Positions 1 to 8,872 are shown, counted from the first letter of the stretch. The stretch is 32,686 nt of DNA from Solirubrobacteraceae bacterium (GCA_017882425.1 JADGPM010000001.1:1-32686), one strand, 5' to 3'. Notes: generated by a model not told the origin, from the letters alone. Program-made: numbers and translations.

Positions 1-990
1 CAGGGGAGGATCGGCGCCCTCCAGACGCGCGAGTCGCAGATCCAGTCGGGGCTCGACGCCGCGCGCGCCGACCTGCAGCGCATCCAGGCCGACCTGCGCC
101 TCCAGCGCGCCCGCCAGGCGCGGCTGAGGGCACGGCTCGCCCTCGGCCGGCGGCTGCTCGCCGCAAGGCTCGTCGAGCGCTACCAGTCCGACGCGCCCGA
201 CCTCGTCACGGTCATCCTCAACTCCAACGGCTTCGCGCAGCTGCTCGAGCGCAGCGAGTTCCTGCGGCGGATCAACGACCAGGACGAGCGGATCATCCGC
301 ACGGTCGCCGGCGCGAAGGCCGATGCGGCCGACACTGCGCGGCGCCTGGGCGCGCTCGCGCGGCGCCAGCAGCAGGTGACGCGCCGCATCACGGCGCGCC
401 GCGACCAGATCAGCGCAATCAAGCAGCAGCTCATCGACACGCGTGTGGGCTACGACACGACCCGTCAGGGCAAGGCGCGGGCGCTGGCCGGCGTGCGCGC
501 CGACCGCCGCAAGCTCGAGGGGGCGCTGTCGCAGATGCGCGCGACCCAGGCGCGGATCCAGGGCATCCTCAGCAACCCCGGAGCCGGGACGCTCCCCGCC
601 GGCCCGATCAAGGGCGGCAGCGGCGCGATGATCTGGCCGGTCAGCGGGCCGATCACCTCGCCCTTCTGCGAGCGCCGCGCCTGGGAGGCGTGCCACCCGG
701 GCATCGACATCGGCGTGCCATCGGGGACGCAGATCCGGGCCGCGCTCGGCGGGCGCGTCGCGATCGCGGGGTGGACGGGCGGCTACGGCAACTACACCTG
801 CATCCAGCACACCACGTCGCTGTCCACGTGCTACGGCCACCAGTCGCACATCGGCGTCAGCGTCGGCCAGCAGGTCGCCAAGGGCCAGGTCATCGGGGTC
901 AGCGGCTGCACGGGTCTGTGCTTCGGCCCGCACGTGCACTTCGAGGTGCGCATCAACGGCGCCGTGACCAACCCGCTGAACTACCTGTAG
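1..990 (+). CDS. M23 family murein peptidase with N-terminal coiled coil (5'-truncated by window edge)
   Basis: Frame 1 is open from base 1 to TAG at 988-990. The N-terminal part is a long charged coiled coil (RIGALQTRESQIQSGLDAARADLQRIQADL...), as in EnvC/NlpD-type proteins. The C-terminal LytM domain has HPGIDIG and GPHVHFEVRING metal-binding motifs. Confidence 0.93.
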   Translation, partial: QGRIGALQTRESQIQSGLDAARADLQRIQADLRLQRARQARLRARLALGRRLLAARLVERYQSDAPDLVTVILNSNGFAQLLERSEFLRRINDQDERIIRTVAGAKADAADTARRLGALARRQQQVTRRITARRDQISAIKQQLIDTRVGYDTTRQGKARALAGVRADRRKLEGALSQMRATQARIQGILSNPGAGTLPAGPIKGGSGAMIWPVSGPITSPFCERRAWEACHPGIDIGVPSGTQIRAALGGRVAIAGWTGGYGNYTCIQHTTSLSTCYGHQSHIGVSVGQQVAKGQVIGVSGCTGLCFGPHVHFEVRINGAVTNPLNYL

Positions 991-1028
991 CGGCCGGCCG
1001 GGCAGCTCGCCGCACTAAGCTCGCTGCC

Positions 1029-1838
1029 GTGCAGCCCGAGATCGACGTCCTCGGCCTCCCGGTCAAGACCTTCGGCCTGATGTTCGCGCTCGGCTTCCTC
1101 GCAGCCGGTGCGGTGATCCATCGGCGCATGAAGGAGGAGGGCCGGCCGGTCGACTGGGCCTACGAGATGATCTTCGCCGCCCTGATCGGCGGCCTCGTCG
1201 GTGCGCGCGGCATCTGGATCCTCGAGAACCTCGACCGCGTCAAGGGCGACGTGCTCGGCAGCGTCTTCTCCGGCTCGGGTCTCGTCTGGTACGGCGGCGT
1301 CATCGGCGGTGCACTGTTCGTCTGCCTGTGGGCGCGCTGGCGCGGCTGGCTCGGGCTCGCGACGCTCGACATGGCGGCCGTGCCGCTGGCGCTGGGCAAC
1401 GCGATCGGGCGCATCGGCTGCCAGCTCTCCGGCGACGGCGACTACGGCAAGGCCTGGCACGGACCGTGGGCGATGGGCTACCCGAACGGGACCGTCCCGA
1501 CCGCGCCCGGCGAGACGGTGCACCCGACGCCGATCTACGAGACGCTGGCGATGGGCCTGATCGCCTGGGGCCTGTGGGTCATGCGCGACCGCGTACGGCC
1601 CGGGGGGCTCTTCGCATTGTGGCTCGTCGGCGCCGGCACCGAGCGTCTGCTCATTGAGTTCCTGCGGCGCAACGACGTCGTGTGGCTCGGCCTGACGCTG
1701 CCGCAGCTGCAGAGCATCGCGATGATGGTCGCGGGCGGGATCTGGCTGGTGATCATCCGCCGGCGTCATGGGTCGGTGCTGCTGCCGCGCGGCGAGCTGC
1801 CCGACAGGGCGACCGCGTCCGCTGCCGCCGCTGCGTAG
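1029..1838 (+). CDS. lgt: Prolipoprotein diacylglyceryl transferase (Lgt family)
   Basis: GTG start at 1029, in frame with ORF 690..1838. Multi-pass protein with FGLMFALGFLAAG, GLVWYGGVIGG, GNAIGRIGCQLSGDGDYG, HPTPIYE and GTERLLIEFLRRND, matching the Lgt family layout. Confidence 0.9.
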   Translation: MQPEIDVLGLPVKTFGLMFALGFLAAGAVIHRRMKEEGRPVDWAYEMIFAALIGGLVGARGIWILENLDRVKGDVLGSVFSGSGLVWYGGVIGGALFVCLWARWRGWLGLATLDMAAVPLALGNAIGRIGCQLSGDGDYGKAWHGPWAMGYPNGTVPTAPGETVHPTPIYETLAMGLIAWGLWVMRDRVRPGGLFALWLVGAGTERLLIEFLRRNDVVWLGLTLPQLQSIAMMVAGGIWLVIIRRRHGSVLLPRGELPDRATASAAAAA

Positions 1839-1843
1839 CCGAC

Positions 1844-2536
1844 TCACCGACGCCGACCGAGCGCCTTCCGCACGAACCGCACACTCAGGTCCTGCAGCTC
1901 GTCGTCGTGCTGGATCGAGCGGTGATGCCCGCCCGGCACCACCACGAGCCGGCTGTGCTCGCACACCTCGTGGAGCTCGCGGGAGTGGGCGACCGGCACC
2001 TGCTCGTCGCCCTCGGCGTGCAGGAGCAGCAGCGGGCTGCGCAGCGTCTCCGCAGCCGCCAGCTCGTCGTGCTCGGCGAGGAAGGCGTCGAGGCCCGGCT
2101 CGGCGGCGCGGAACGTGAACCGCCGCTCGCGCAGACCGCGCCGCAGGCCCTCGGCGCTCGCGGGGCAGATCGCGACGACCGCATCCGCGCCGACCGCGTC
2201 GGCGCCGACGAGCGCCAGGTAGCCGCCCATGCTCGACCCGCGCAGGGCGAGCGGGGCGCCCGGGGGCAGCAGCCCGGCCATCGTGCCGATGTCGGCCACC
2301 GCCCGCCCGTCGAGCGCGCCCTCGCTGGCGCCGTGCCCGCGCTGGTCGAACGCGACGGCCGCGAAGCCGTACGTCCGGCAGCGGCGCGCGAAGTCGTAGT
2401 GGGACTCCTTCGAGGAGCCCGCGCCGTGCAGCACGACGACGCCGCCGCGTGGCGGGTCGTGCGGCAGGAACAGCGCGTAGGCCAGCCCATCGCGCATGCC
2501 GATCTCTGCGGGCGGCTCGACGTTGACGGTGCGCAC
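1844..2536 (-). CDS. Alpha/beta hydrolase (serine hydrolase/esterase-like)
   Basis: Contains VVLHGAGSSKESHYDFARR, AFDQRGHGASEG, nucleophile elbow LRGSSMGGYLAL, LLLHAEGDEQVPVAHS and a late GGHHRSIQHD. The start was taken as GTG at 2536 (VRTVNVEPP...); a start further in (MRDGLAYALF) is possible. The upstream part of the called ORF overlaps lysA and is probably not real. Confidence 0.85.
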   Translation of the reverse strand: MRTVNVEPPAEIGMRDGLAYALFLPHDPPRGGVVVLHGAGSSKESHYDFARRCRTYGFAAVAFDQRGHGASEGALDGRAVADIGTMAGLLPPGAPLALRGSSMGGYLALVGADAVGADAVVAICPASAEGLRRGLRERRFTFRAAEPGLDAFLAEHDELAAAETLRSPLLLLHAEGDEQVPVAHSRELHEVCEHSRLVVVPGGHHRSIQHDDELQDLSVRFVRKALGRRR

Positions 2537-2558
2537 GGCGTGGCATGATGCGCCGCCG

Positions 2559-3818
2559 ATGGCCGCCGCGCAACAGCTCTCCCACGTGTACCCGCTCGGC
2601 AGCCGGCTCAACGACTCCGGGCGGCTCGAGGTCGGCGGCTGCGACACGCTCGAGCTCGCGCGCGAGTTCGGCACGCCGGCGTTCATCGTCGCCGAGGACG
2701 ACATCCGCGCCCGCGCCCGCGCCTTCAGCGAGGCGTTCAGCGCGCGCACGGACGACTTCGAGGTCGTCTTCGCCTCCAAGGCCTTCCCGTGCACGGCGGT
2801 CTACCGCCTGCTGTTCGAGGAGGGGATCGGCTGCGACGTGGCCTCCGGCGGCGAGCTGGCGCTCGCGCTCGCCGGCGGCGTGGACCCGGCGCGCATCCAC
2901 TTCCACGGCAACGCCAAACGCCGCGAGGAGCTCGCGTTCGCGCTGGAGGCGGGCGTCGGCGACATCGTCGTCGACAACATGCGCGATCTGATCCTGCTCG
3001 AGGACCTCGTCCCCGAGGGCCGGCGGCAGAAGATCTTCCTGCGCATCGCGCCGGGTGTCAGCCCGGAGACCCATCCCGCGATCTCGACGGGCGGCCCGAA
3101 CACGAAGTTCGGCTTCGACCTCTCGCACGCCCCCGCGGCGATCGAGCGGGCACGGGCCTCGGACGCCGTCGACGTCGGTGGCCTGCACTTCCACATCGGC
3201 TCGCAGATCATGGACATCGCCCCGTTCCGCACGGCGCTCGAGGCGCTCACCGGACTGGGCGACTTCCCGGCCTACAACCTCGGCGGCGGTCTCGGCGTCG
3301 CCTACCGCGCGCACGACGATCCGCCGTCGATCGAGGACTACGTCGCCGCAAAGGTCGACGCCGTCAACGAGATCGTCGGGCCCGGTCACCGCGTCATCGA
3401 CGAGCCCGGGCGCGCGCTCGTCGCGAACTCGTGCGTGACGCTCTACGAGGTCCAGTCGGTCAAGCGCAACGTCGACACCTACGTCGCCGTCGACGGCGGC
3501 ATGTCCGACAACCTGCGCCCGATGCTCTACGACGCCCGCTACGACGCGCAGATCGCCGACCGCTTCGGCGGCGGCACCCGCTGCCACGTCGTGGGCAAGC
3601 ACTGCGAGTCGGGCGACATCCTCGTGCGCGACGCCGACCTGGACGACCCGCGCGCGGGCGACATCATCGTCATGCCGGCGACCGGTGCGTACGGTCATGC
3701 CATGGCCAACACCTACAACGGCGCCCTGCGGCCGCCCGTCGTCTTCGTCAAGGACGGCGACGCGCGCGTGGTCGTGCGCCGCGAGACCCATGAGGATCTG
3801 ATGGCCCGCGATGTCTGA
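2559..3818 (+). CDS. lysA: Diaminopimelate decarboxylase
   Basis: MAAAQQLSHVYPLGSRLNDSGRLEVGG...; PLP lysine region FEVVFASKAFPCTAVYRLL, GGLHFHIGSQI, YNLGGGLGVAY, EPGRALVANS, GKHCESGDIL, GAYGHAMANTYNGALRPP. Confidence 0.95.
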   Translation: MAAAQQLSHVYPLGSRLNDSGRLEVGGCDTLELAREFGTPAFIVAEDDIRARARAFSEAFSARTDDFEVVFASKAFPCTAVYRLLFEEGIGCDVASGGELALALAGGVDPARIHFHGNAKRREELAFALEAGVGDIVVDNMRDLILLEDLVPEGRRQKIFLRIAPGVSPETHPAISTGGPNTKFGFDLSHAPAAIERARASDAVDVGGLHFHIGSQIMDIAPFRTALEALTGLGDFPAYNLGGGLGVAYRAHDDPPSIEDYVAAKVDAVNEIVGPGHRVIDEPGRALVANSCVTLYEVQSVKRNVDTYVAVDGGMSDNLRPMLYDARYDAQIADRFGGGTRCHVVGKHCESGDILVRDADLDDPRAGDIIVMPATGAYGHAMANTYNGALRPPVVFVKDGDARVVVRRETHEDLMARDV

Positions 3819-5046
3819 TGCCCCGCCCTTCCGGATCGGTCTGCTGGGCCGCGGCACGGTCGGCTCGGCGTTCGAGACGCTCGTCGCCGAGCGCGCCGCC
3901 CGCGTCGCCGAGATCACGGGCATGCGCCCCGAGATCGTCGGCGTCCTGCGCCGCAACGAGGGCGACTTCGAGCAGATCCTCGCCGAGAGCGATCTCGTCG
4001 TCGAGGTCATGGGCGGCATCGAGCCGGCGCGCGAGTACGCGTTGCGGGCGATGGCGGCCGGCAGGCACGTCGTCACCGCGAACAAGCAGCTGCTCAGCCA
4101 TCACGGCGAGGAGCTGTGGGCCGCGGCCCGCGAGCACGGCGTGCAGCTGCGCTTCGAGGCGGCCGTCGCCGGCGTCGTGCCCGTCATCCGCGTCCTGTCC
4201 GAGTCGCTCGCCGGGGCCCACGTCGACCGCATCCACGGCATCGTCAACGGGACGACGAACTTCATCCTCAGCCAGATGGCCGCGACCGGCGCCACCTACG
4301 CCGACGCGCTCGCTGAGGCCCAGGAGCTCGGCTACGCCGAGGCGGATCCGAGCGAGGACGTCAACGGGAAGGACGCGGCGGCGAAGATGGCGATTCTCGC
4401 GCGTCTGGCGTTCAACACGCCCGTGCACATCGACGACGTCGTCTGCGAGGGGATCGAGCACCTGACCGCCGACGACATGGCGTACGCCCGCGAGCTCGGA
4501 CTCGGGCTCAAGCTGCTCGGCACCGCCGAGCGCGTCGGCGAGGACCGGCTGTCGGTGCGGGTGCATCCGGCGTTCCTCTACGGGGCCCATCCGCTGGCGA
4601 GCATCGACGGGCCGTTCAACGCCGTCACGATCGAGTCCCAGGCGATCACGGAGATCACGCTGTCGGGCCCCGGCGCCGGTGGCCCGCAGACCGCGAGCGC
4701 TGTCCTGGGGGACGTGATCAGCGCGATGATCCCGCCCGCCTCGACGCCGGAGACGACCGAGCGCCTGCGGATCGAGCAGGACGTCGAATCCGCCTTCTAC
4801 CTGCACCTGGAGGTCGCCGACCGCCCGGGCGTCCTGGCGCAGATCGCCCAGCTGCTCGGCCTGCAGGGCGCGTCGATCAAGTCGGTCGTCCAGCAGGGGC
4901 TCGGGGACAACGCGCGCCTGGTCATGGTCACCCACCCGCTGCTGGAGTCGCGCTTCTTCGCGGCCTGCGAGCTGATCGCCGGCCTGGACTTCGTCCGCGC
5001 GCGCCCGCGTGCCATCCGCGTCATCGACGAGCAGTTCACGGCCTAG
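3811..5046 (+). CDS. hom: Homoserine dehydrogenase with C-terminal ACT domain
   Basis: RIGLLGRGTVGSAF nucleotide-binding motif, VTANKQLLSHHGEEL, GIVNGTTNFILSQM, DPSEDVNGKDAAAKMAILARLAF, GPGAGGPQTASAVLGD; ACT-like tail FYLHLEVADRPGVLAQIAQLLGLQGASIKSVVQ. Overlaps the lysA 3' end by 8 bp. Confidence 0.96.
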   Translation: MSDAPPFRIGLLGRGTVGSAFETLVAERAARVAEITGMRPEIVGVLRRNEGDFEQILAESDLVVEVMGGIEPAREYALRAMAAGRHVVTANKQLLSHHGEELWAAAREHGVQLRFEAAVAGVVPVIRVLSESLAGAHVDRIHGIVNGTTNFILSQMAATGATYADALAEAQELGYAEADPSEDVNGKDAAAKMAILARLAFNTPVHIDDVVCEGIEHLTADDMAYARELGLGLKLLGTAERVGEDRLSVRVHPAFLYGAHPLASIDGPFNAVTIESQAITEITLSGPGAGGPQTASAVLGDVISAMIPPASTPETTERLRIEQDVESAFYLHLEVADRPGVLAQIAQLLGLQGASIKSVVQQGLGDNARLVMVTHPLLESRFFAACELIAGLDFVRARPRAIRVIDEQFTA

Positions 5047-5055
5047 GACGCCACC

Positions 5056-6069
5056 ATGCCCGGACTCATCGAGCGCTACCGCGACCGGCTCCCGTTCGCC
5101 CCCGGCGACCCCGTCGTCAGCCTGCAGGAGGGTTCGACGCCGCTCGTCCCCGCGCCGCAGCTCTCCGAGCGTGTCGGCGCGCAGGTCTGGCTGAAGGTCG
5201 AGGGCGCCAACCCGACCGGCTCCTTCAAGGACCGCGGGATGACGTGCGCCGTCTCCGCGGCCGTGCGGGAGGGCGCGACGGCCGTCATCTGCGCCTCGAC
5301 CGGCAACACCGCGGCGAGCGCGGCGGCCTACGCCGCGCGCGCGCAGATCACCGGCGCCGTGATCGTGCCCGAGGGGAAGATCGCGACCGGAAAGCTCGCC
5401 CAGGCGCTGATGCACGGCGCGCGCGTCATCGCGCTGCGCGGCAACTTCGACCAGGCGCTCGAGCTCGTCCGCGAGCTCTCGGCCAACCACCCGATCGCGC
5501 TCGTGAACTCCGTCAACCCGTTCCGCCTGGAAGGGCAGAAGACGGCGTCCTTCGAGATCCTCGACGAGATCGGGCCCATCGACGCGCTCTGCATCCCGGT
5601 CGGCAACGCCGGGAACATCACCGCCTACTGGAAGGGCTTTCAGGAGATGGGCTCGGCGCCGCGCATGCACGGCTTCCAGGCCGCCGGGGCCGCGCCGCTG
5701 GTCAGCGGGCAGCGGGTCGAGCACCCCGAGACCGTCGCCAGCGCCATCCGCATCGGCAATCCCGCGCGCTGGGAGGAGGCGATGACGGCGATGCGCGACT
5801 CGCGTGGCGGGGTCGAAGCCGTCAGCGACGCGCAGATCCTCGACGCGTACCGCTTCCTCGCCGCGCGCGAAGGCGTGTTCTGCGAGCCGGCGAGCGCCGC
5901 CTCGGTCGCCGGGCTGCTCGTCCACGGCGCCCCCGAGGGGGCACGGCGGATCGTCTGCGTCCTGACCGGCCACGGGCTGAAGGACCCGCAGGTGGCACTC
6001 GAGCAGTCGGGCTCGGTCGTCCCGTGCGAGCCGGACATCGCGGCCGTCGAGCGCGCGGTCCTGGGGTAG
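5056..6069 (+). CDS. thrC: Threonine synthase
   Basis: [41 protein letters not shown] (PLP lysine), [51 protein letters not shown]. Confidence 0.95.
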   Translation: MPGLIERYRDRLPFAPGDPVVSLQEGSTPLVPAPQLSERVGAQVWLKVEGANPTGSFKDRGMTCAVSAAVREGATAVICASTGNTAASAAAYAARAQITGAVIVPEGKIATGKLAQALMHGARVIALRGNFDQALELVRELSANHPIALVNSVNPFRLEGQKTASFEILDEIGPIDALCIPVGNAGNITAYWKGFQEMGSAPRMHGFQAAGAAPLVSGQRVEHPETVASAIRIGNPARWEEAMTAMRDSRGGVEAVSDAQILDAYRFLAAREGVFCEPASAASVAGLLVHGAPEGARRIVCVLTGHGLKDPQVALEQSGSVVPCEPDIAAVERAVLG

Positions 6070-6080
6070 GGGCCCGCGTC

Positions 6081-6935
6081 GTGCAGCGCCGCCGCGTCGT
6101 CCGCGTCCCCGCAAGCTCCGCGAACCTCGGACCGGGCTTCGACACCTTCTGCGCGGCGCTCGCCCTCCACATGGAGCTCGAGGTCCTCGAGACGCCGGGC
6201 ACGTTCGCCGTCGAGACCGACCTGCCGATCGCGGCCGACCGGCGCAACCTGGCGGTCCGCGGCTTCGAGCGCCTGCATCCCGCCGACGGGTTCACCTTCC
6301 GCATCACCTCGGACATCCCGCTGTCCGGCGGCCTGGGCACGAGCGCCGCGGCGTACGTCGCCGGCCTCGTCGCCGCCGACCACCTGTTCGAGCTCGATGC
6401 CGACGTGCTGGCGCTGGGCACCGAGCTCGAGGGCCACCCGGACAACGTCGCCGCGGCCCTGCACGGCGGGTTCGTCGTCTGCGCCGACGGGGAGGCGGTC
6501 CGCTTCGACGCGCCCGACGGCCTCGAGGCGGTCATCGTCGTGCCGCACGAGCACTGCCGCACCAAGGCCGCCCGCGACGTCCTGCCCGACGAGGTCCCGA
6601 TGGCGGACGCCGTCTTCAACGTCGCGCACGGCGCGCTGCTGATGGCCGGGCTGGTGACCGGGGACCTGGACCTCGTGGCACGCGGGCTCGCCGACCGGCT
6701 CCACCAGGACCGCCGGGCGCACCTCTTCCCGCGCTCTGCCGAGCTGGTCGGCCGGGCGCGCGAGCTGGGCGCGATCGGCGCGACGATCTCCGGCGCCGGC
6801 CCGACGGTCCTGGTGTGGACCGGCTACGAGGCGACCGGCGGGGTGGTCGAGGCGCTGCGCTCCGCGACGGGCGAGTGGGCCGAGGTGCTGCGCGCGCCGT
6901 TCGAGCCCGCCGGCGCCGACGTGCGCGCGCTGTAG
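6081..6935 (+). CDS. thrB: Homoserine kinase (GHMP kinase family)
   Basis: GTG start at 6081: VQRRRVVRVPASSANLGPGFDTFCAALALHMELEV; GHMP motif IPLSGGLGTSAAAYVAGL; GHPDNVAAALHGGFVV; IGATISGAGPTVLVW. Follows thrC. Confidence 0.94.
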   Translation: MQRRRVVRVPASSANLGPGFDTFCAALALHMELEVLETPGTFAVETDLPIAADRRNLAVRGFERLHPADGFTFRITSDIPLSGGLGTSAAAYVAGLVAADHLFELDADVLALGTELEGHPDNVAAALHGGFVVCADGEAVRFDAPDGLEAVIVVPHEHCRTKAARDVLPDEVPMADAVFNVAHGALLMAGLVTGDLDLVARGLADRLHQDRRAHLFPRSAELVGRARELGAIGATISGAGPTVLVWTGYEATGGVVEALRSATGEWAEVLRAPFEPAGADVRAL

Positions 6936-6939
6936 CGCC

Positions 6940-7725
6940 TCAGGCGTCGGCGGCCATCAGCGCGCGGATGCGCCGGCGCGGGCCGTCGAGTCCCAGGCGC
7001 CGCAGGAGCTCCTCGGCGACCTGGAGGTAGTCGGAGCCCAGATCGGGCCGGTGCTCGAAGATCGAGACGGCGCGCTCGGCCGACTCCGCGTAGGCGATCG
7101 ACTGGCGCACCGAGTGCTCGAGCAGCCTGTCGCCGACGTGCTCCTTGAGCGACTCGTAGGCCTCGCGGGAGTGCACGGTGCGCATGTCCGCGATGTTGAA
7201 GAGGACGCCGAGCCACTCGAGCCCGGGGTTGAGGCTCTCCCGCGCGAGCTCGATGACCTCGAGCGCCTGCTCGACGCCCTGCAGGGCGAAGTACTGCGCC
7301 TCGCTGGAGATCAGGGCGCGGTCGGCGGCGACCAGCGCGTTGACCGTCAGCAGGCCGAGCGCCGGCGGGCAGTCGATGAAGATCACGTCGTATGCGTCGT
7401 CCACGCCGGCCAGCGCGCGGCGCAGCGTCAGCTCGCGCCCCATCTTCCCCGCGAGGGTGAGCTCCGCCTCGGCGAGGCTGAGGTTCGCCGGGATGACGTC
7501 GTCGTGGATCGCCTCCTCAGCGGTGGCGCGACCGCCGAGCACGTCGCCGATCGTCGGCTCGGCCTCGGGCTCGATGTCGAAGTAGTCCGAGAGGTTGCCC
7601 TGCGGGTCGAGGTCGACGGCCAGGACGCGCAGGCCGCTCTGGCGGAACGCCTCGGTCAGGTGGCGCACCGCGGTCGTCTTGCCCGTGCCGCCCTTCTGGG
7701 AGAGAACCGCGATCTTCAGGGCCAT
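6940..7725 (-). CDS. ParA/Soj/MinD-superfamily ATPase
   Basis: MALKIAVLSQKGGTGKTTAVRHLTEAFRQSGLRVLAVDLDPQGNLSDYF (deviant Walker A KGGTGKTT), YDVIFIDCPPALGLLTVNAL. No ParB-like gene adjacent. Confidence 0.93.
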   Translation of the reverse strand: MALKIAVLSQKGGTGKTTAVRHLTEAFRQSGLRVLAVDLDPQGNLSDYFDIEPEAEPTIGDVLGGRATAEEAIHDDVIPANLSLAEAELTLAGKMGRELTLRRALAGVDDAYDVIFIDCPPALGLLTVNALVAADRALISSEAQYFALQGVEQALEVIELARESLNPGLEWLGVLFNIADMRTVHSREAYESLKEHVGDRLLEHSVRQSIAYAESAERAVSIFEHRPDLGSDYLQVAEELLRRLGLDGPRRRIRALMAADA

Positions 7726-7734
7726 GTCCGGCGG

Positions 7735-7740
7735 AGTCTA
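7735..7740 (-). promoter_or_regulatory. Candidate -10 box (TAGACT on minus strand) 9 nt upstream of the ParA-like start, leaderless-type
   Basis: The plus strand reads AGTCTA at 7735-7740; its reverse complement TAGACT is followed by ccgccggac and then ATG (7725). Confidence 0.5.
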
Positions 7741-7811
7741 GTTCGTGGCCGCCGCGCGCTGTGGAGAGCGCCCGGTTCCTCTGCCGGACGCTCCCCGTTC
7801 CCTCTCCTCCG

Positions 7812-7827
7812 CGGGCCGAAAGGCCCG
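7812..7827 (-). terminator. Candidate hairpin downstream of the FHA gene
   Basis: CGGGCC-GAAA-GGCCCG, a perfect 6-bp GC stem with a 4-nt loop, 7 nt beyond the FHA stop codon (7835-7837). No U tract, so its function as a terminator is inferred. Confidence 0.4.
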
Positions 7828-7834
7828 AAGAGCG

Positions 7835-8455
7835 TCAGCCCTGGGCCTGGAGCGCCGCACCGGACCTGCCGCCGAGGGCGGTACCGGCGCTCTCGGGGTC
7901 CACGTCGACGAAATGCAGGCGGTAGCGTCCGACGACGATCTCGTCACCATCTGCGAGCACGCGCCACTCGACGCGGTCGCCGTTGACGAAGATCCCGTTG
8001 AGGCTGCGGTCGTCGAGCACCCGCACGCCGTCGGCCTGGCGGACGATCAGCGCGTGGCGACGCGAAACGGTCGGGTCGTCGAAGCGCACGTCGGCGGCGA
8101 GGCTGCGGCCGACCCGCGTCCACTCGCGCACCAGGGGGACGACCTTGGCCTGCTGACCGTCGCGGAACACGAGGTACTGGCCCGTCTCCTCGAGCTGCGG
8201 GGCGGCCGCCTCGAGGATCGCCGCGCGCTCGTCGCGCTCCTGGGACTCCGACGCGGACGCGGCGATCCGCTCCTGCGTCGCCTGCGCCGAGAACAGCGAC
8301 GCGCGCACGAAGCGCTCGCCTGCACACCCGGGGCAGGGCGGCAGCGCGTCCCCGGTCTCCAGCGAGACCACGTAGCCGCAGTGCTCGCAACGGAAGGACC
8401 CCATACCGGCGAGGGTGCCCGAGATCAGAGACTCCATTGGCATGCTCTCTCTCAT
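7835..8455 (-). CDS. Zinc-ribbon plus FHA domain protein
   Basis: N-terminal CEHCGYVVSLETGDALPPCPGC (two CxxC pairs); FHA core TRVGRSLAADVRFDDPTVSRRHALIVRQADGVRVLDDRSLNGIFVNGDRV. The exact start is uncertain (MRESMPMESL.. or MESL..). Confidence 0.88.
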   Translation of the reverse strand: MRESMPMESLISGTLAGMGSFRCEHCGYVVSLETGDALPPCPGCAGERFVRASLFSAQATQERIAASASESQERDERAAILEAAAPQLEETGQYLVFRDGQQAKVVPLVREWTRVGRSLAADVRFDDPTVSRRHALIVRQADGVRVLDDRSLNGIFVNGDRVEWRVLADGDEIVVGRYRLHFVDVDPESAGTALGGRSGAALQAQG

Positions 8456-8602
8456 CTTCTTCTCGCTTCCCGAGCCTGGAGGACTCGATCGCTCACAGCC
8501 AGTGTACGCCCCGCGTCAATCGCGCATTGGGCCATTTGGCGGAAATTGCACGATTCCCGGCACCACGCAGGACAGATACGCGATGCGCCGAAAAGGACGA
8601 GC

Positions 8603-8872
8603 ATGCTGCGGCCCATCCTCGGAATCTCGGAAGCCGACCTGGAGCGCGCGCTGCTGCGCAAGGGCGTCAGCGCCCGCGCCGCCGGCGGCGTCGTCTGCAG
8701 CGACTGCGGGCGCCATCCGCTGATCGGCGAGCGCGTCCACCACTTCGGCGGCGGGCCCGTGTGCGCGCTGTGCCGCGGCGGGCACACCGGCGAGCCGTCG
8801 GGCAGCGAGATCGTGCACCACGTCGAGCACGGCGTCAGCGTGCGCCGGCGCGAGCTGCCGCGCGCCGCGTAG
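8603..8872 (+). CDS. Small zinc-finger-like protein of unknown function
   Basis: ATG at 8603 with AAAAGGA upstream. 89 aa: MLRPILGISEADLERALLRKGVSARAAGGVVCSDCGRHPLIGERVHHFGGGPVCALCRGG... Two CxxC knuckles. Confidence 0.75.
   Translation: MLRPILGISEADLERALLRKGVSARAAGGVVCSDCGRHPLIGERVHHFGGGPVCALCRGGHTGEPSGSEIVHHVEHGVSVRRRELPRAA

Noticed and set aside
1-990. Possible pseudogene because the M23 ORF lacks a start
   Set aside because: The frame is open to base 1, so the truncation is simply the window boundary.
981-4085. 1034-aa minus-strand ORF opposite lgt/lysA/hom
   Set aside because: Shadow ORF created by high GC3; low-complexity R/A/D/V-rich translation, no domain motifs, and it overlaps several well-supported genes.
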